Below are positions 23,799 through 33,117 of a stretch of DNA of 60,882 nucleotides, piece after piece. A model generated the notes under the pieces. The model was given only the letters and a program-made list of their open reading frames with translations. It had not been told where the DNA came from and did no database searches. Position numbers and translations under genes: made by a program. Every line of letters starts with the position of its first letter. The first letter of the stretch is position 1. Origin of the DNA: Acidobacteriota bacterium (GTDB taxonomy: Bacteria; Acidobacteriota; Vicinamibacteria; Vicinamibacterales; CAVVIG01); NCBI GenBank assembly GCA_003222535.1, contig QHWJ01000332.1:1-60882 (forward strand), read 5' to 3'.

Positions 23799-26450
23799 TC
23801 AGCTGAAGATTGTGTGAAGACGCCACCACGTCTTGACAATGCGCGGAAGAAACGCTTGCGGCTTGACGCGATTGATCATCGTGTAGAACGCCAGACGATT
23901 GATGATCAGATCGGCAAGCGCGGCGCGGAATCCCGCATGCCACTGGCCGGCGTCGATGGACCCGCCCGTCGCCAGAACGAGCGCCGCTCGATGACGCTCG
24001 ACCGAGCGGAGCGCCTCGTCCTCGGTCACGTCCGGCGACAGCACGAAGCACAGGAACTCGGCGAGGTCGGTCTGTGGGATGGCAACGGTCGCGAGCTCCC
24101 AGTCGTAAGCGCAGAGCTCGAACCGGCAGTCTCTCCGTCGAAGGGCGATGTTGCGCGTGTTGAAGTCGTTGTGAATGAGCGTCTGCGGCGATCGATCGAT
24201 GATCGACCAGCGATCGCCGATGGACTCGATGAGCATACGGTGAGTGGACACGATCGCAGGCGTCGTCCACTGAGCAAGGTACGGCTCGGCGTGATGACCG
24301 AGCGCGCGCCACAAGGGTCTCATCTCCAGAGCCGTTGCGCGTGACGGCACATGTCCGATCCAGTCGCGCTGCAACAATTCCGCGGCGCGCCCGTACCACG
24401 CAGCGTGAAGGTTGGCCAACCCGTCAATCGCCGTTTCGATGAACGACGGCGACCACGCGTCCGGTTCGCCGCTGCTGTCGATCAGCGCGACGCTGTCGAG
24501 GCGTTCCAGCGCGAGTCCCCACTCCCGTTTCTCGTCGTGCCGCCATGTGCCATAGCACACGGGCATGTGCGAACGTATCCGAGTGTCCGCCTCTTCGTAA
24601 ATCGTGAGCTCTCGCAGATGGCCGCCCCGGATCGGGAGGCGGTCCGCGTGGTCGGCCAGGGCCCTGCCAAGGGCGGGATCGCAAATCGCGCCGACTGTTT
24701 CCGCCACATCGATGACGTCGCTATCCTCGGGCTTTGCTTTGATGATGAGCGAAAGCACTTCGGCCTGGTTTCGCCGTTCGAAGGCGACGCTGTACTCGAA
24801 AAGTCCTGTTCGTCGCCCGTGTCGCCACGATGTAATCTCGCCGATGATGCTGTGATCGGACCGGCTCGAGACGAGGCGGTGTTCGCGGACGCGAAGACAC
24901 GGATCGGCGAAATGCTCGCGCAGCAGGCGTTCGACGAACGTGGGGTCCTCGTGGCATGCGGGTGGCGTGTGCAGTTGCGTCGCCGACCGCCGGTGCTGGG
25001 GCGCTGGCAGGACACCGCGCTCAATGTAGCGGTCAAAATAGCGTTCGAGCGTGTCCGCGTCGAGTCCCGGGCAGAGGAGTCCTTCGCCGGCCTCGGCTCC
25101 GCGCGTCCATCCGACACTCAACCGGCTCTTTCGCGTTTCCTGATAGAGCTCCGGAGTCGTGGAGCCGTCTGCGTGCTGTCGCAGGAAGAAACTGCGCAAC
25201 ACATGCAACGGATGATGGGACGACGTGGCCCCGCACGCCAGCTTTTCCCTCCATGCCTCGAAGGGCAGCAGAACGACGCGGTAGCCGAACAGGTTCATCC
25301 ACATGACGCACTCGCGCCAATGACGCGGGCGGGGGTTCGCGAAATGAAACGTCGGCGTGGGACCGGTGACCCTCTTCGACAACCGAACGATGGCGCGCGC
25401 GACATAGTCCACGGGCGGGGCGTCGATCTGCCAGTCGAGGTCGGGGGCCGCCGCCATGTGGATGCAGCCCTTCAGCATTGCCGCCAGAAGATCATCGGGG
25501 TTCGAGACACCCGATCGAGAGTCGCCGGCGAGAATCGACGGTCGGTGGATCGTGGTCGAGAGCCCGCGCCGGCCCGCCTCTCGCACGAGCGATTCAGCCA
25601 CGCACTTGCTTTGGGCGTACCCGAGCGGCAAGCGATCGACGAACGGCTGCATGTCGTCCTGTTCGCCGACCGACGACGGACCGTCGGTCGCGTAGCAGAC
25701 CGAGAGGCTGGAAACGAAATGGAAAGCAGCCCGCCGCGCCTCGCAAGCGAGGCGAAGCAGCTCACATGTGCCGATGACATTGACGTCACGCAGCCCGCGG
25801 TAGGACCGCACCCAATCGACGTCAGCGCCGGCGTGATAGATGGCATCGACACCGCCGGCGATCCGCGCGTAGTCGCCGGGCGACAGGCCCAGCCGGGGAA
25901 TGGAAAGATCTCCCTGGATGGTCTCGATGCGATTCGTAAAAGACGATGACCATACACCGTACTGCTCGAGATTACGGCGGACGCGAGCCATCCCTTCTTC
26001 TTCGCCCCCTCTTACCAGGCACCAGACGTTGGCCCCGGTTTCGGTGATGACCGCATCGATGAGATGCGCACCGAGGAATCCGGTCGCACCCGTCACCAGC
26101 ACCCGGCCGGCGGGCTCGGAAGGCGTGTGTGCCACCGAAGGACGAACATCGCCAGGCAGCACGCTGTCTCTCGCCATCAGTGCTCGGTCGTCACCAATCT
26201 CCTGTCCGCGAAGCGCCAGCGTGAGGGATTCGATATCCGGATGATCGCTGAGCAGCCACTCCGGCAGCGGCCGCTCGAACGCGTCTTCGAGCGCGGCGGT
26301 CAGCTCGACCGCTGCCAACGAATCGAGTGCGTAGAACGACAGCGGCCGGCCGAGGTCGATCTCCGCAGCGTCGATGTGGAGAAAGTCGGCCACGACGGCC
26401 ACGACCTGGTCGCGGACCTCGTTCGGTGACGTTTCAACGATCGCTGACAT
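23799..26450 (-). CDS. ACP - thioester reductase - APH-like kinase fusion
   Basis: 883 aa. Residues 1-80 are an acyl carrier protein with the phosphopantetheine site ALDSLAAVEL (Ser44). Residues about 115-480 are a short-chain reductase of the thioester-reductase type: NAD(P) motif VLVTGATGFLGAHL (121-127), FVSSLSVCYAT, GYAQSKCVAESLV (Tyr/Lys pair), THRPSILAG-like IHRPSILAG. Residues about 540-883 are a phosphotransferase of the APH/choline-kinase fold: LIHNDFNTRNIAL with His760, Asp762 and Asn767, and AYDWELA with Asp783. It would carry, reductively release and perhaps phosphorylate an acyl chain or its alcohol product. AGGAG precedes ATG 26450, which overlaps the acyl-AMP ligase gene by 17 nt. 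Confidence 0.85.
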   Translation of the reverse strand: MSAIVETSPNEVRDQVVAVVADFLHIDAAEIDLGRPLSFYALDSLAAVELTAALEDAFERPLPEWLLSDHPDIESLTLALRGQEIGDDRALMARDSVLPGDVRPSVAHTPSEPAGRVLVTGATGFLGAHLIDAVITETGANVWCLVRGGEEEGMARVRRNLEQYGVWSSSFTNRIETIQGDLSIPRLGLSPGDYARIAGGVDAIYHAGADVDWVRSYRGLRDVNVIGTCELLRLACEARRAAFHFVSSLSVCYATDGPSSVGEQDDMQPFVDRLPLGYAQSKCVAESLVREAGRRGLSTTIHRPSILAGDSRSGVSNPDDLLAAMLKGCIHMAAAPDLDWQIDAPPVDYVARAIVRLSKRVTGPTPTFHFANPRPRHWRECVMWMNLFGYRVVLLPFEAWREKLACGATSSHHPLHVLRSFFLRQHADGSTTPELYQETRKSRLSVGWTRGAEAGEGLLCPGLDADTLERYFDRYIERGVLPAPQHRRSATQLHTPPACHEDPTFVERLLREHFADPCLRVREHRLVSSRSDHSIIGEITSWRHGRRTGLFEYSVAFERRNQAEVLSLIIKAKPEDSDVIDVAETVGAICDPALGRALADHADRLPIRGGHLRELTIYEEADTRIRSHMPVCYGTWRHDEKREWGLALERLDSVALIDSSGEPDAWSPSFIETAIDGLANLHAAWYGRAAELLQRDWIGHVPSRATALEMRPLWRALGHHAEPYLAQWTTPAIVSTHRMLIESIGDRWSIIDRSPQTLIHNDFNTRNIALRRRDCRFELCAYDWELATVAIPQTDLAEFLCFVLSPDVTEDEALRSVERHRAALVLATGGSIDAGQWHAGFRAALADLIINRLAFYTMINRVKPQAFLPRIVKTWWRLHTIFS

Positions 26451-28221
26451 GGGTCTCCTGCCATCCGGCGAGGATCGGTAATGTGCCATCCTCTGCCTGC
26501 GCGGCGCACGTCGAGCGCTGAAGTTTCCCGCTCGTTGTCCTCGGTATCCAGCCGCACTCGACGAGGAAAACCGCGTGGATCTGCACGCCGTGAGCTTCGG
26601 CGACCGCGGCGCGGATATCAGCTATGCGGGCGGAGCTTGCACCGTCCAGGTCGAGCTCGCGGCGGTCGATTTCAGCCGCGATGCCGATAAGGTCTCCCGA
26701 TGTCCCACGACCGATCGCGAACGCCGCGACCACGCCTCCAGTGAGGGGATCGAGCCGATCGGCGACCGTACGCTCCAGATCCTGGGGGTAATGTTTGACG
26801 CCACGAACAATCAGGACGTCCTTGAGACGCCCTGTGACATAGAGCTCGCCATGACGTATGAAGCCGAGGTCCCCTGTTCGAAGGAACGGGCCCTGGCCGT
26901 CCACTGAATACGCGTTGAACGTGCGCGTGTTCTGTGCCGCCTGATTCCAATACCCGCGTGCCACACTCGGGCCCGCGACCCAAATCTCCCCCGTGTCGCC
27001 CGCTCGACATGGATGCGCGTTGGCCGGATCGACGATGAGGAGCCGCGTGCCGAATGACGGCCGGCCGCACGAGACCGCGTCGGGCTTTTCGGGCGAGGCC
27101 TCGGAGGGATGCCAGCGATCGCTTGTGACGAGAAGCGTGGACTCCGCCAGGCCGAACGAAGGACGGAATGAGGATGGCTGAAATCCGCAGCCGGCAAAGG
27201 TGCGCGCGAACGCGTCGAGCGTCTCGCGTCGGACCGGCTCGGCGCCGTTGTAGGCGGCACGCCACGCGCTCAGATCGAGGGTGTCGCGATCGGCCTTGGC
27301 GATCTTCCGCACGCACAAGTCGTAGGCAAAGTTCGGCGCGCCGCTTCGGGTCGCGCGATACTGCGAGATCGCGCGAAGCCAGCGCGCCGGGCGCTGTAGA
27401 AAAGCAGCCGGCGACATCAAGTACGCCGGACATCCGCTGTAGAGCGGCTGCAAGACCCCCTCGATCAGCCCCATGTCATGAACGACGGGTAGCCACGACA
27501 CCGATACCGTTGACTCATCGGTCTCTGCCAGGTGGAACGCGTATGCGAGGTTGTGCAGCAGGTTCCCGTGTGTGACCATCACGCCTTTTGGGCTCGCCGT
27601 CGATCCCGACGTGTACTGCAGGAACGCGATAGTGCTTCGATCCGGCGCGGGATCTCGCCAATCTGGCGCACTGTCCGTGATCTCGTCGCTCGCAATCACC
27701 TCGAGGCCCGGCGAAAAGGACAACCGTCCGATCGTCTCGCCCATCGTCAGCACAGCCGAGGGATCCGAGTCTCGGGAGATTGCGGCGAGTCGCTCGAGGC
27801 GCTGCGAGCCCGAACGCGAGACGGAACGACCGCCGCCGGGTGGAAACGCCGGCACCGCGATGACATTTGCAAACAGACATCCAAAGAACGCGCTGATGAA
27901 ATCGAGTCCCGGCGGGTAGAGCAGCAGCGCCCGCGAGCCGGGCCGTATCCGCAACTGGAGAAATGCCGCGATCGCGCGAGCGCGGCGTTCAAGCTCCGCG
28001 TACGTGACCGACGTGCCCTGCCGCTCGCCATCCTCGAGAAACGTGTAGGCGCACGACTCGGGCTGAGCGGCCGCCCGAAAGCGCAGCAGCTCGACCAGCG
28101 ATGCACCCACGAACGCCTTGCCGCGCGCGCCATCTCGCAACGCCGCGGCCACCGGCGCATTCGAGGCGTCAGCTTGCCTTCGCGGTCGCAGGTAGTTCGG
28201 AAACGCGTGTTGATTCGACAT
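26434..28221 (-). CDS. Fatty-acyl-AMP ligase (FAAL)
   Basis: 595 aa adenylate-forming enzyme. Domain order is typical: SLVELLRFRAAAQPESCAYT, FLEDGERQGTSVTYAELERR, PPGLDFISAFFGCLFANVIA and VPAFPPGGGR, A3 loop YTSGSTASPKGVMVTHGN (203-220), WLPVVHDMGLIEGVLQPLYS (FAAL HDMGLI motif), FGLAESTL, TGDLGFIRHGELYVTGRLKD, then VRGVKHYPQDLE. It activates a free fatty acid as acyl-AMP and passes it to a carrier protein, here most likely the ACP domain of the next gene, which it overlaps by 17 nt. ATG 28221 is preferred over an in-frame TTG 12 nt upstream. It overlaps the acyltransferase gene by 53 nt. Confidence 0.9.
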   Translation of the reverse strand: MSNQHAFPNYLRPRRQADASNAPVAAALRDGARGKAFVGASLVELLRFRAAAQPESCAYTFLEDGERQGTSVTYAELERRARAIAAFLQLRIRPGSRALLLYPPGLDFISAFFGCLFANVIAVPAFPPGGGRSVSRSGSQRLERLAAISRDSDPSAVLTMGETIGRLSFSPGLEVIASDEITDSAPDWRDPAPDRSTIAFLQYTSGSTASPKGVMVTHGNLLHNLAYAFHLAETDESTVSVSWLPVVHDMGLIEGVLQPLYSGCPAYLMSPAAFLQRPARWLRAISQYRATRSGAPNFAYDLCVRKIAKADRDTLDLSAWRAAYNGAEPVRRETLDAFARTFAGCGFQPSSFRPSFGLAESTLLVTSDRWHPSEASPEKPDAVSCGRPSFGTRLLIVDPANAHPCRAGDTGEIWVAGPSVARGYWNQAAQNTRTFNAYSVDGQGPFLRTGDLGFIRHGELYVTGRLKDVLIVRGVKHYPQDLERTVADRLDPLTGGVVAAFAIGRGTSGDLIGIAAEIDRRELDLDGASSARIADIRAAVAEAHGVQIHAVFLVECGWIPRTTSGKLQRSTCAAQAEDGTLPILAGWQETHVSDR

Positions 28222-28942
28222 GATGAACACCAAAGCGATGCCAGCCGACGAACATGTCTCGCACGTGCTCCTTGTGCTCGTGCAGCTGCTCGATGCGCCA
28301 CTCTGACGTATCGATGACCGGCATCACGTGGACGTGAACGACTCCGGGCCGCGCATCGAAGCCGAGTCCGGGATCGATCTCGCGAGGAATCCGGAAAAAG
28401 AGGGGCACGATGGGCGCTCTCAAGCTGATCGCCAGATGAAAGGCGCCCTTGTTGAAGTGACCGATTTCGCCGGTGGTGATGCGTCCTCCTTCCGGGCTCA
28501 GATATACCGATTCGCCAGTTCGTCGCAGGATGCGATCGGCGCGCTGGAAGATCCGGACGCGCTCCGCCTGCCGAGCCTGCGACACGGTGAAAAAGGTGCC
28601 CATCAACTGCGCGATGATGCCGAGCGGCACATATTTCCTGAGAAATCCGGACAGGAAAAACCGTGTATTCGGCAAGGCCAGCGCGACGAGGACGAACAGA
28701 TCGAGCGTCGACGTGTGATTCGACACGTAAACTGTCTGCGTTCGCGGGAACGCGCGGTCTTGATGGACGACGACCCGAACGCCCCACCATCGCAGCACCA
28801 GCCGGGCGGTGTGCGACGCAACGGCCGCGTACAACCGCCGCGCGCGGAACAATGTGACGATGGCAACGGGGATGAGGGCGAGCGCCGCGACGGAGATCGT
28901 CAGCAGGCTCGCTACCGACAGGACGATGACACGCGGGCGCAT
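28169..28942 (-). CDS. PlsC-family 1-acylglycerol-3-phosphate acyltransferase
   Basis: 257 aa. N-terminal membrane helix (VLSVASLLTISVAALALIPVAIV), then the acyltransferase motifs SNHTSTLD with His76 and Asp81 (HX4D), FFLSGFLRKYVPLGIIAQLM, SPEGGRITTGEIGHFNKGAF (usually EGTR; here EGGR, Glu151) and APIVPLFFRI. It would transfer an acyl group, possibly straight from the ACP, to a lysophosphatidate-like acceptor at the membrane. The start overlaps the methyltransferase stop by one base. Confidence 0.88.
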   Translation of the reverse strand: MRPRVIVLSVASLLTISVAALALIPVAIVTLFRARRLYAAVASHTARLVLRWWGVRVVVHQDRAFPRTQTVYVSNHTSTLDLFVLVALALPNTRFFLSGFLRKYVPLGIIAQLMGTFFTVSQARQAERVRIFQRADRILRRTGESVYLSPEGGRITTGEIGHFNKGAFHLAISLRAPIVPLFFRIPREIDPGLGFDARPGVVHVHVMPVIDTSEWRIEQLHEHKEHVRDMFVGWHRFGVHHVESTRVSELPATAKAS

Positions 28943-29883
28943 CAGCGTGCCTTTCTGCAGACGACCGTCTGCATCGCGAGGTTGCGTCGCTTGAGGAAGG
29001 GCAGCACCGGCAGCAGCAGAAGCTGGCCAGCGAAGTACGCGTAGATCGCCTTCTGCATGTTCAGCCCTCGCCCCTTGAGCAGTCGAAATGCGGTTCCGCA
29101 GAAGAGATAGAAATACGGCGGGAACGCCCCGTAGGGCAGGTGGTCGAGCACCTCGAACCCCGACCGCTCCATGGTTTTCAGGAGCAGCGCGCGATCGTAG
29201 AGCGCAGTGTGCTGAGGCGCCTGCACACCTGGCCACCGGTCGCCGAACAACCGGAACGTGACGCTGTCGAGCCTCGGCACTTCGACAATGAGCCGGCCTT
29301 CGGGCGCAAGACTCGCGTGGGCGTGTGCGAGCGAGCGCATCGGGTCGTAGTCGTGCTCGAGAAAGTGCCACATGGTGATGAGGTTGAATCGTTCCCGTTC
29401 GAACGGCTGGTCGTAAAACAAGCCGCGATGGAACTCGACCGCTCGAAGGGCCGGACGATCCCCAAGATCCATGAAGTCCACGCCGACGCCGGCGCAGCCG
29501 TGCCGGGAGCGCACGTGTGCCAGAAAAGTGCCCGCGCCGCAGCCGACGTCGAGCACCGCCGACGACGGTCCGAGCCGGAGGTAGCGATCGACGATCCGAA
29601 GCTTCTCGCGGTCGAGCGACTCGATGGCGCGCCGGAACAGCGGCGCAAGCCATCCCCAGTCGCTGGGCTGCCGATGCGCGATGTACTCCGACTCGTAGTA
29701 CGACTTGACATGCTCGAGCGTCGGCCGCGGGGACTGGTACACCAGGCTGCAGTCGCGGCAGCGGACGAACGTGAAGCGGCCGGGGCGGCCGGTGAGATCG
29801 TCCTCGGCCGTCAGGAACTTCGTGGCCGTCCCGCTGCCGCAGTAGTAGCAGGCGACGGCCTCGAACGCGGGTGCGGACATCAT
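28942..29883 (-). CDS. SAM-dependent methyltransferase with N-terminal zinc-ribbon
   Basis: 313 aa. The N-terminal CYYCGSG (Cys12, Cys15) and VRCRDCSLVYQ (Cys42, Cys45) form a small Cys4 ribbon common in methyltransferases of natural-product and surface-sugar loci. Then comes a class I fold: VLDVGCGAGTFLAHV (111-), VGVDFMD, FNLITMWHFLEHDYDP (post-I motif with WHFLEH) and PEGRLIVEVPRLDS. A hydrophobic C-terminal stretch (YAYFAGQLLLLPVLPFL) may attach it to the membrane. The acceptor is unknown; within this operon it may methylate a lipid head group. Start ATG 29883 overlaps the UbiA-like stop (ATGA). Confidence 0.82.
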   Translation of the reverse strand: MMSAPAFEAVACYYCGSGTATKFLTAEDDLTGRPGRFTFVRCRDCSLVYQSPRPTLEHVKSYYESEYIAHRQPSDWGWLAPLFRRAIESLDREKLRIVDRYLRLGPSSAVLDVGCGAGTFLAHVRSRHGCAGVGVDFMDLGDRPALRAVEFHRGLFYDQPFERERFNLITMWHFLEHDYDPMRSLAHAHASLAPEGRLIVEVPRLDSVTFRLFGDRWPGVQAPQHTALYDRALLLKTMERSGFEVLDHLPYGAFPPYFYLFCGTAFRLLKGRGLNMQKAIYAYFAGQLLLLPVLPFLKRRNLAMQTVVCRKAR

Positions 29884-30443
29884 GATGTGACTCCCGCGAC
29901 ATGACGCCTTCCGTGCAGTGCTTCGTACACGCACGCTGTCGCATAGGCGGCCATCGCGGCGGCTGAGAGCCTGCCGCCTTGCGGCACGCCGAGGACCGTC
30001 GCGACGACGACGACGAACGCCGGGTATTTGATCAAGAGGATCGAGAACCGCCACATGGCGTCGGGAACGTAGCGTCGTATCCGTCGATAGGCCGCGTAGA
30101 AGCCCAGATCCAGAAACACGATCTCGATTGCGGCGGTCGAACCGGCGACGCCGCAAATCGCGACGTTTGTCAGCGCGACGTACATCAACGCGCGCCGGTA
30201 CGGGGCCGCCGGTGTGCGAACCAGCACCCGTTCCGGATGCGCGGTTCTGTCGTGGTCACGATCCTCGATGTCATCCCATAACCTGAACTGCAGCAGGAGA
30301 AGAACCGAGAGAGCGGTCGCGCCCACCAGCGCGGCCGATGCCGGCGGGGCCGTGCTGGCCCAGCGCGCGGCCGCAGCGATGCCGATGGCGGCGAAACCGA
30401 AAATCCGCAGCGGGAAACGTGCGCGCAGGTAGGCCCCCAACAT
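29880..30443 (-). CDS. UbiA-like prenyltransferase family membrane protein, short
   Basis: 187 aa with about five membrane helices. The segment LQFRLWDDIEDRDHDRTAHP corresponds to the first Asp-rich motif of UbiA enzymes (NDxxDxxxD), with the following ERVLVR as in PERPL. UbiA proteins are usually 270-300 aa with two Asp motifs; this one is shorter and no second DxxxD is obvious, though DLGFYAAYRRIRRYVPDAMW could be a remnant. A transfer of an isoprenyl or other lipid chain to an acceptor is possible, or the family has diverged to a new role. It starts 1 nt after the preceding stop. Confidence 0.6.
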   Translation of the reverse strand: MLGAYLRARFPLRIFGFAAIGIAAAARWASTAPPASAALVGATALSVLLLLQFRLWDDIEDRDHDRTAHPERVLVRTPAAPYRRALMYVALTNVAICGVAGSTAAIEIVFLDLGFYAAYRRIRRYVPDAMWRFSILLIKYPAFVVVVATVLGVPQGGRLSAAAMAAYATACVYEALHGRRHVAGVTS

Positions 30444-30444
30444 G

Positions 30445-33117
30445 TCAGCTCGCCAACGGGACCGCGATCGAGCAGATCCCTCGATCGCCGTCCACCGTTA
30501 CCAGCGCGCCGTGCGCGATTCGCCGTGTGGCGTCCTTGATCCCGACTACGCAGGGAAGACCGAATTCGCGCGCGATGATGGCGCCATGCGAGAGCATGCC
30601 ACCGCGCTCGATGACCAGGCCTGATATCAGACAGAACACTGGAGCCCACCCCGGATCGGTCTGACGGGTGACGAGCACGTCGCCCCGGCGCAGGTGACGG
30701 GCTTCGCGAACGTCGGCCAGGACCGCTGCGGGCGCCGTGATTGATCCTCCACACGCGCTCGTTCCGATCATGATCGCCGCATCGTCTGGCGGCGATTCGA
30801 AGCGGGCCGCAGCCACGTGGCCCTCGAGCGGAAGATAGCAGCCCTCCGGCAGGCGAACCGTGTCGGGTGGCCGCATGGCCGCAAGACGATCGTGATCCCG
30901 ACGGCGCAGCGTGATCAGATCCGCGGCGTGATAGGGGAACATGGAGCGTCCGTCTGCGAGATCGCTGACCTCCTGTACCGTCAACATGAACACGTCGTCT
31001 CGGTGCGTGATCACCGACCGGCGAACGAGCTCGTCTCCGATGGCGAGCGCGATGGCGCGGCAGCGAGTGTAGAGAAGCGCCTGCTTCAGCCGTACGCGCT
31101 CGCGATAGACGACGGCGCGTTGAGTGCAGGGGAGAAGGAATGCGACATAGATGGCTCGCAGAGGCGTGCGACTGGCGAGACCTCCGAACAGACGCCAGGT
31201 CTCGGCACGCCGGGTTGCTGCCTGCCGCGCGATCGCCGCCTCGGGCGGCTCGCCTTCCATCGCGGCGTATCCCTTGAGCAGATCGATCACCGGACGCGGA
31301 TCTTCCTGGAAGCTCGGCTCCGTGAGCATCAACTCGGCCGACGACCGGAATCCCCACTCAGCCAGAAATAGATCGAGATCGCGACGAAACGGCGCGAATC
31401 GGTTGTCGTGCCGGATCGCGCTCAACACGTCGGCTGGCTCGCCGTCGAAGAGCCCGCGCAGCGAAACATCCGATCGGATGGTCCGCGAAAGCGCCCAGAG
31501 GCGAAGCGGGGGAATGCTCGAGGGTACACCGGGCAATCCACGCAGCAGCCGGTTGTGCAGCGCTCGGTCGTCTTCACTCGCGAGCGCACGCTGGAGGAGC
31601 GCGTAGCACACCATCGCCGCGGTGTCGGCGAGCGATGCGTTTGTCCAGCGATGGCATCGGATATCGACAAATCCGCGGAGGTCGTCGACCAGCTCTCCGA
31701 GCGTCCGGCCGACGAGGCATTCTGGGCCGACGCGCGCGGCGAAGCGATCGGCCGCTCGCTCGAACGAGCGCACGCGACGGCGAAGGAACAGAAACTGCCA
31801 CGCAGTCTGCGCCGCGATCCGCAGAAGCTCCGCCGCCTGCGTCAGGCGACCGCGTCGAGTGTGCCAGCTCAAAGCATCGGGCGGCTGCGACGCCGTCTCA
31901 TCGACTCCGACGAACTGGTTGAACGCTGCCGCGAGCCGTTCGCCGAACGGCGCCATGCGAAGCACCGCGTGGATGTTCGTCAGGTTGTAGTACATCCGCG
32001 CCCCGTGGACGCCGATGACCCCGGCGAGGCGCCGGTCCATCGCGCGCAGTCGGCGCCGCGACACGCCGAAGGCGAGCCCGAGATTGCGGAAGTAGTGGTA
32101 GTAACCCGCCTCCGCGATCGAATAGAGCAGCGGCGAAATTGCCCGCGGGAAATTCTCGTTGACGTTGGCATTCGACCACAGCACATCGGGCCGACGATTC
32201 GGGTCGCCATCTCCCCCGGTGGATGTCGTGATGGGGCGGGTTTGGAGAATCCAGAGCACGCCGTCCTGGTCGATTGCCCACTCGATGTCCTGAGCCGCGC
32301 CCAGCTGGGCTTCCAGTCTGAGCGAAAGCCGTGACAGCTCGACGACCTGTTCTGGCGCGAAGGACGCGGTGCTGTCGATTCCGGCGGTCTCGGCGTCGGG
32401 CGATGTCGCGGTTTGAACACTCAGCGTTGTCCGCGAAACAACGAGCCGATACGGATCAACGCGGCCTGAGACCAGGGCATCCCCGAGGCCCGCGCAGTAC
32501 TCGATGACGAGATCGTCCGGCCCCGATTGCGCGAGGCCTTGCGGCGCTCGCGTGAACAGCACGCCCGATATGCGCGCCGCGATCTGTCGCTCGACGATGA
32601 CGGCCATGCTGCTGAAGGGCAGTCGGCGCGCCGCCCGGTAGAACAGCGCGCGGTTGGACCAGCACGACGCCCAGCACGCAAGAACAGCGTGGCGGAGCTC
32701 GGCCTCGCTCCTCACCCCGAGAATCGAATCGAACTGGCCGGCAAATGACGCCCGCGCGCCGTCTTCGCCACCCGCCGAACTGCGGACCGCGACTTCTTGA
32801 TGAAGGGGCAGTCGTCCGGCGATGGCGTGGAGCTCGTCCTGAACGGGGGCTGGGAGCGTCGCCGTCATCACGAGGGTTCGGATGGCCTCAGCTGTGCGCC
32901 GCAGCCGTTCCGGCTCGTTCGGATCGAGAGCTCGCGTCAGACGCTCGAGCCGATCGGTCAACCTGTTGTGGGCGATGAATTCATCAAAAGCTGCCCGCGT
33001 CAGCACTGTTCCCTCGGGAACCGGCGCCCCGAGGGCGATCAATCGGGCCAGGTTCTGCGCCTTGCCGCCGACCTCGGCCTCGTTGGTGGCATCAGCAAGC
33101 GCGATCCCGAACGTCAT
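30445..33117 (-). CDS. PEP synthase / rifampin-phosphotransferase-like dikinase
   Basis: 890 aa. An ATP-grasp-like N-terminal module of pyruvate phosphate dikinase type (GGKAQNLARLIALGAPVPEG, VAVRSSAGGEDGARASFAGQ, ISGVLFTRAP, AQDIEWAIDQDGVLWILQTR) is followed by a long helical middle region (about 330-780) and a C-terminal swivelling phospho-His domain (GDVLVTRQTDPGWAPVF, GLVIERGGMLSHGAIIAREF, GLPCVVGI; His844). There is no C-terminal PEP-binding TIM barrel, so the layout equals rifampin phosphotransferases and related enzymes that phosphorylate a small or lipid alcohol. ATGA overlap with the upstream gene. The acceptor is unknown. Confidence 0.8.
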   Translation of the reverse strand: MTFGIALADATNEAEVGGKAQNLARLIALGAPVPEGTVLTRAAFDEFIAHNRLTDRLERLTRALDPNEPERLRRTAEAIRTLVMTATLPAPVQDELHAIAGRLPLHQEVAVRSSAGGEDGARASFAGQFDSILGVRSEAELRHAVLACWASCWSNRALFYRAARRLPFSSMAVIVERQIAARISGVLFTRAPQGLAQSGPDDLVIEYCAGLGDALVSGRVDPYRLVVSRTTLSVQTATSPDAETAGIDSTASFAPEQVVELSRLSLRLEAQLGAAQDIEWAIDQDGVLWILQTRPITTSTGGDGDPNRRPDVLWSNANVNENFPRAISPLLYSIAEAGYYHYFRNLGLAFGVSRRRLRAMDRRLAGVIGVHGARMYYNLTNIHAVLRMAPFGERLAAAFNQFVGVDETASQPPDALSWHTRRGRLTQAAELLRIAAQTAWQFLFLRRRVRSFERAADRFAARVGPECLVGRTLGELVDDLRGFVDIRCHRWTNASLADTAAMVCYALLQRALASEDDRALHNRLLRGLPGVPSSIPPLRLWALSRTIRSDVSLRGLFDGEPADVLSAIRHDNRFAPFRRDLDLFLAEWGFRSSAELMLTEPSFQEDPRPVIDLLKGYAAMEGEPPEAAIARQAATRRAETWRLFGGLASRTPLRAIYVAFLLPCTQRAVVYRERVRLKQALLYTRCRAIALAIGDELVRRSVITHRDDVFMLTVQEVSDLADGRSMFPYHAADLITLRRRDHDRLAAMRPPDTVRLPEGCYLPLEGHVAAARFESPPDDAAIMIGTSACGGSITAPAAVLADVREARHLRRGDVLVTRQTDPGWAPVFCLISGLVIERGGMLSHGAIIAREFGLPCVVGIKDATRRIAHGALVTVDGDRGICSIAVPLAS

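Noticed and set aside
23799-28221. NRPS/PKS assembly line
   Set aside because: FAAL, ACP and reductase occur, but no condensation, ketosynthase or acyltransferase domain of PKS type is present; lipid enzymes surround them.
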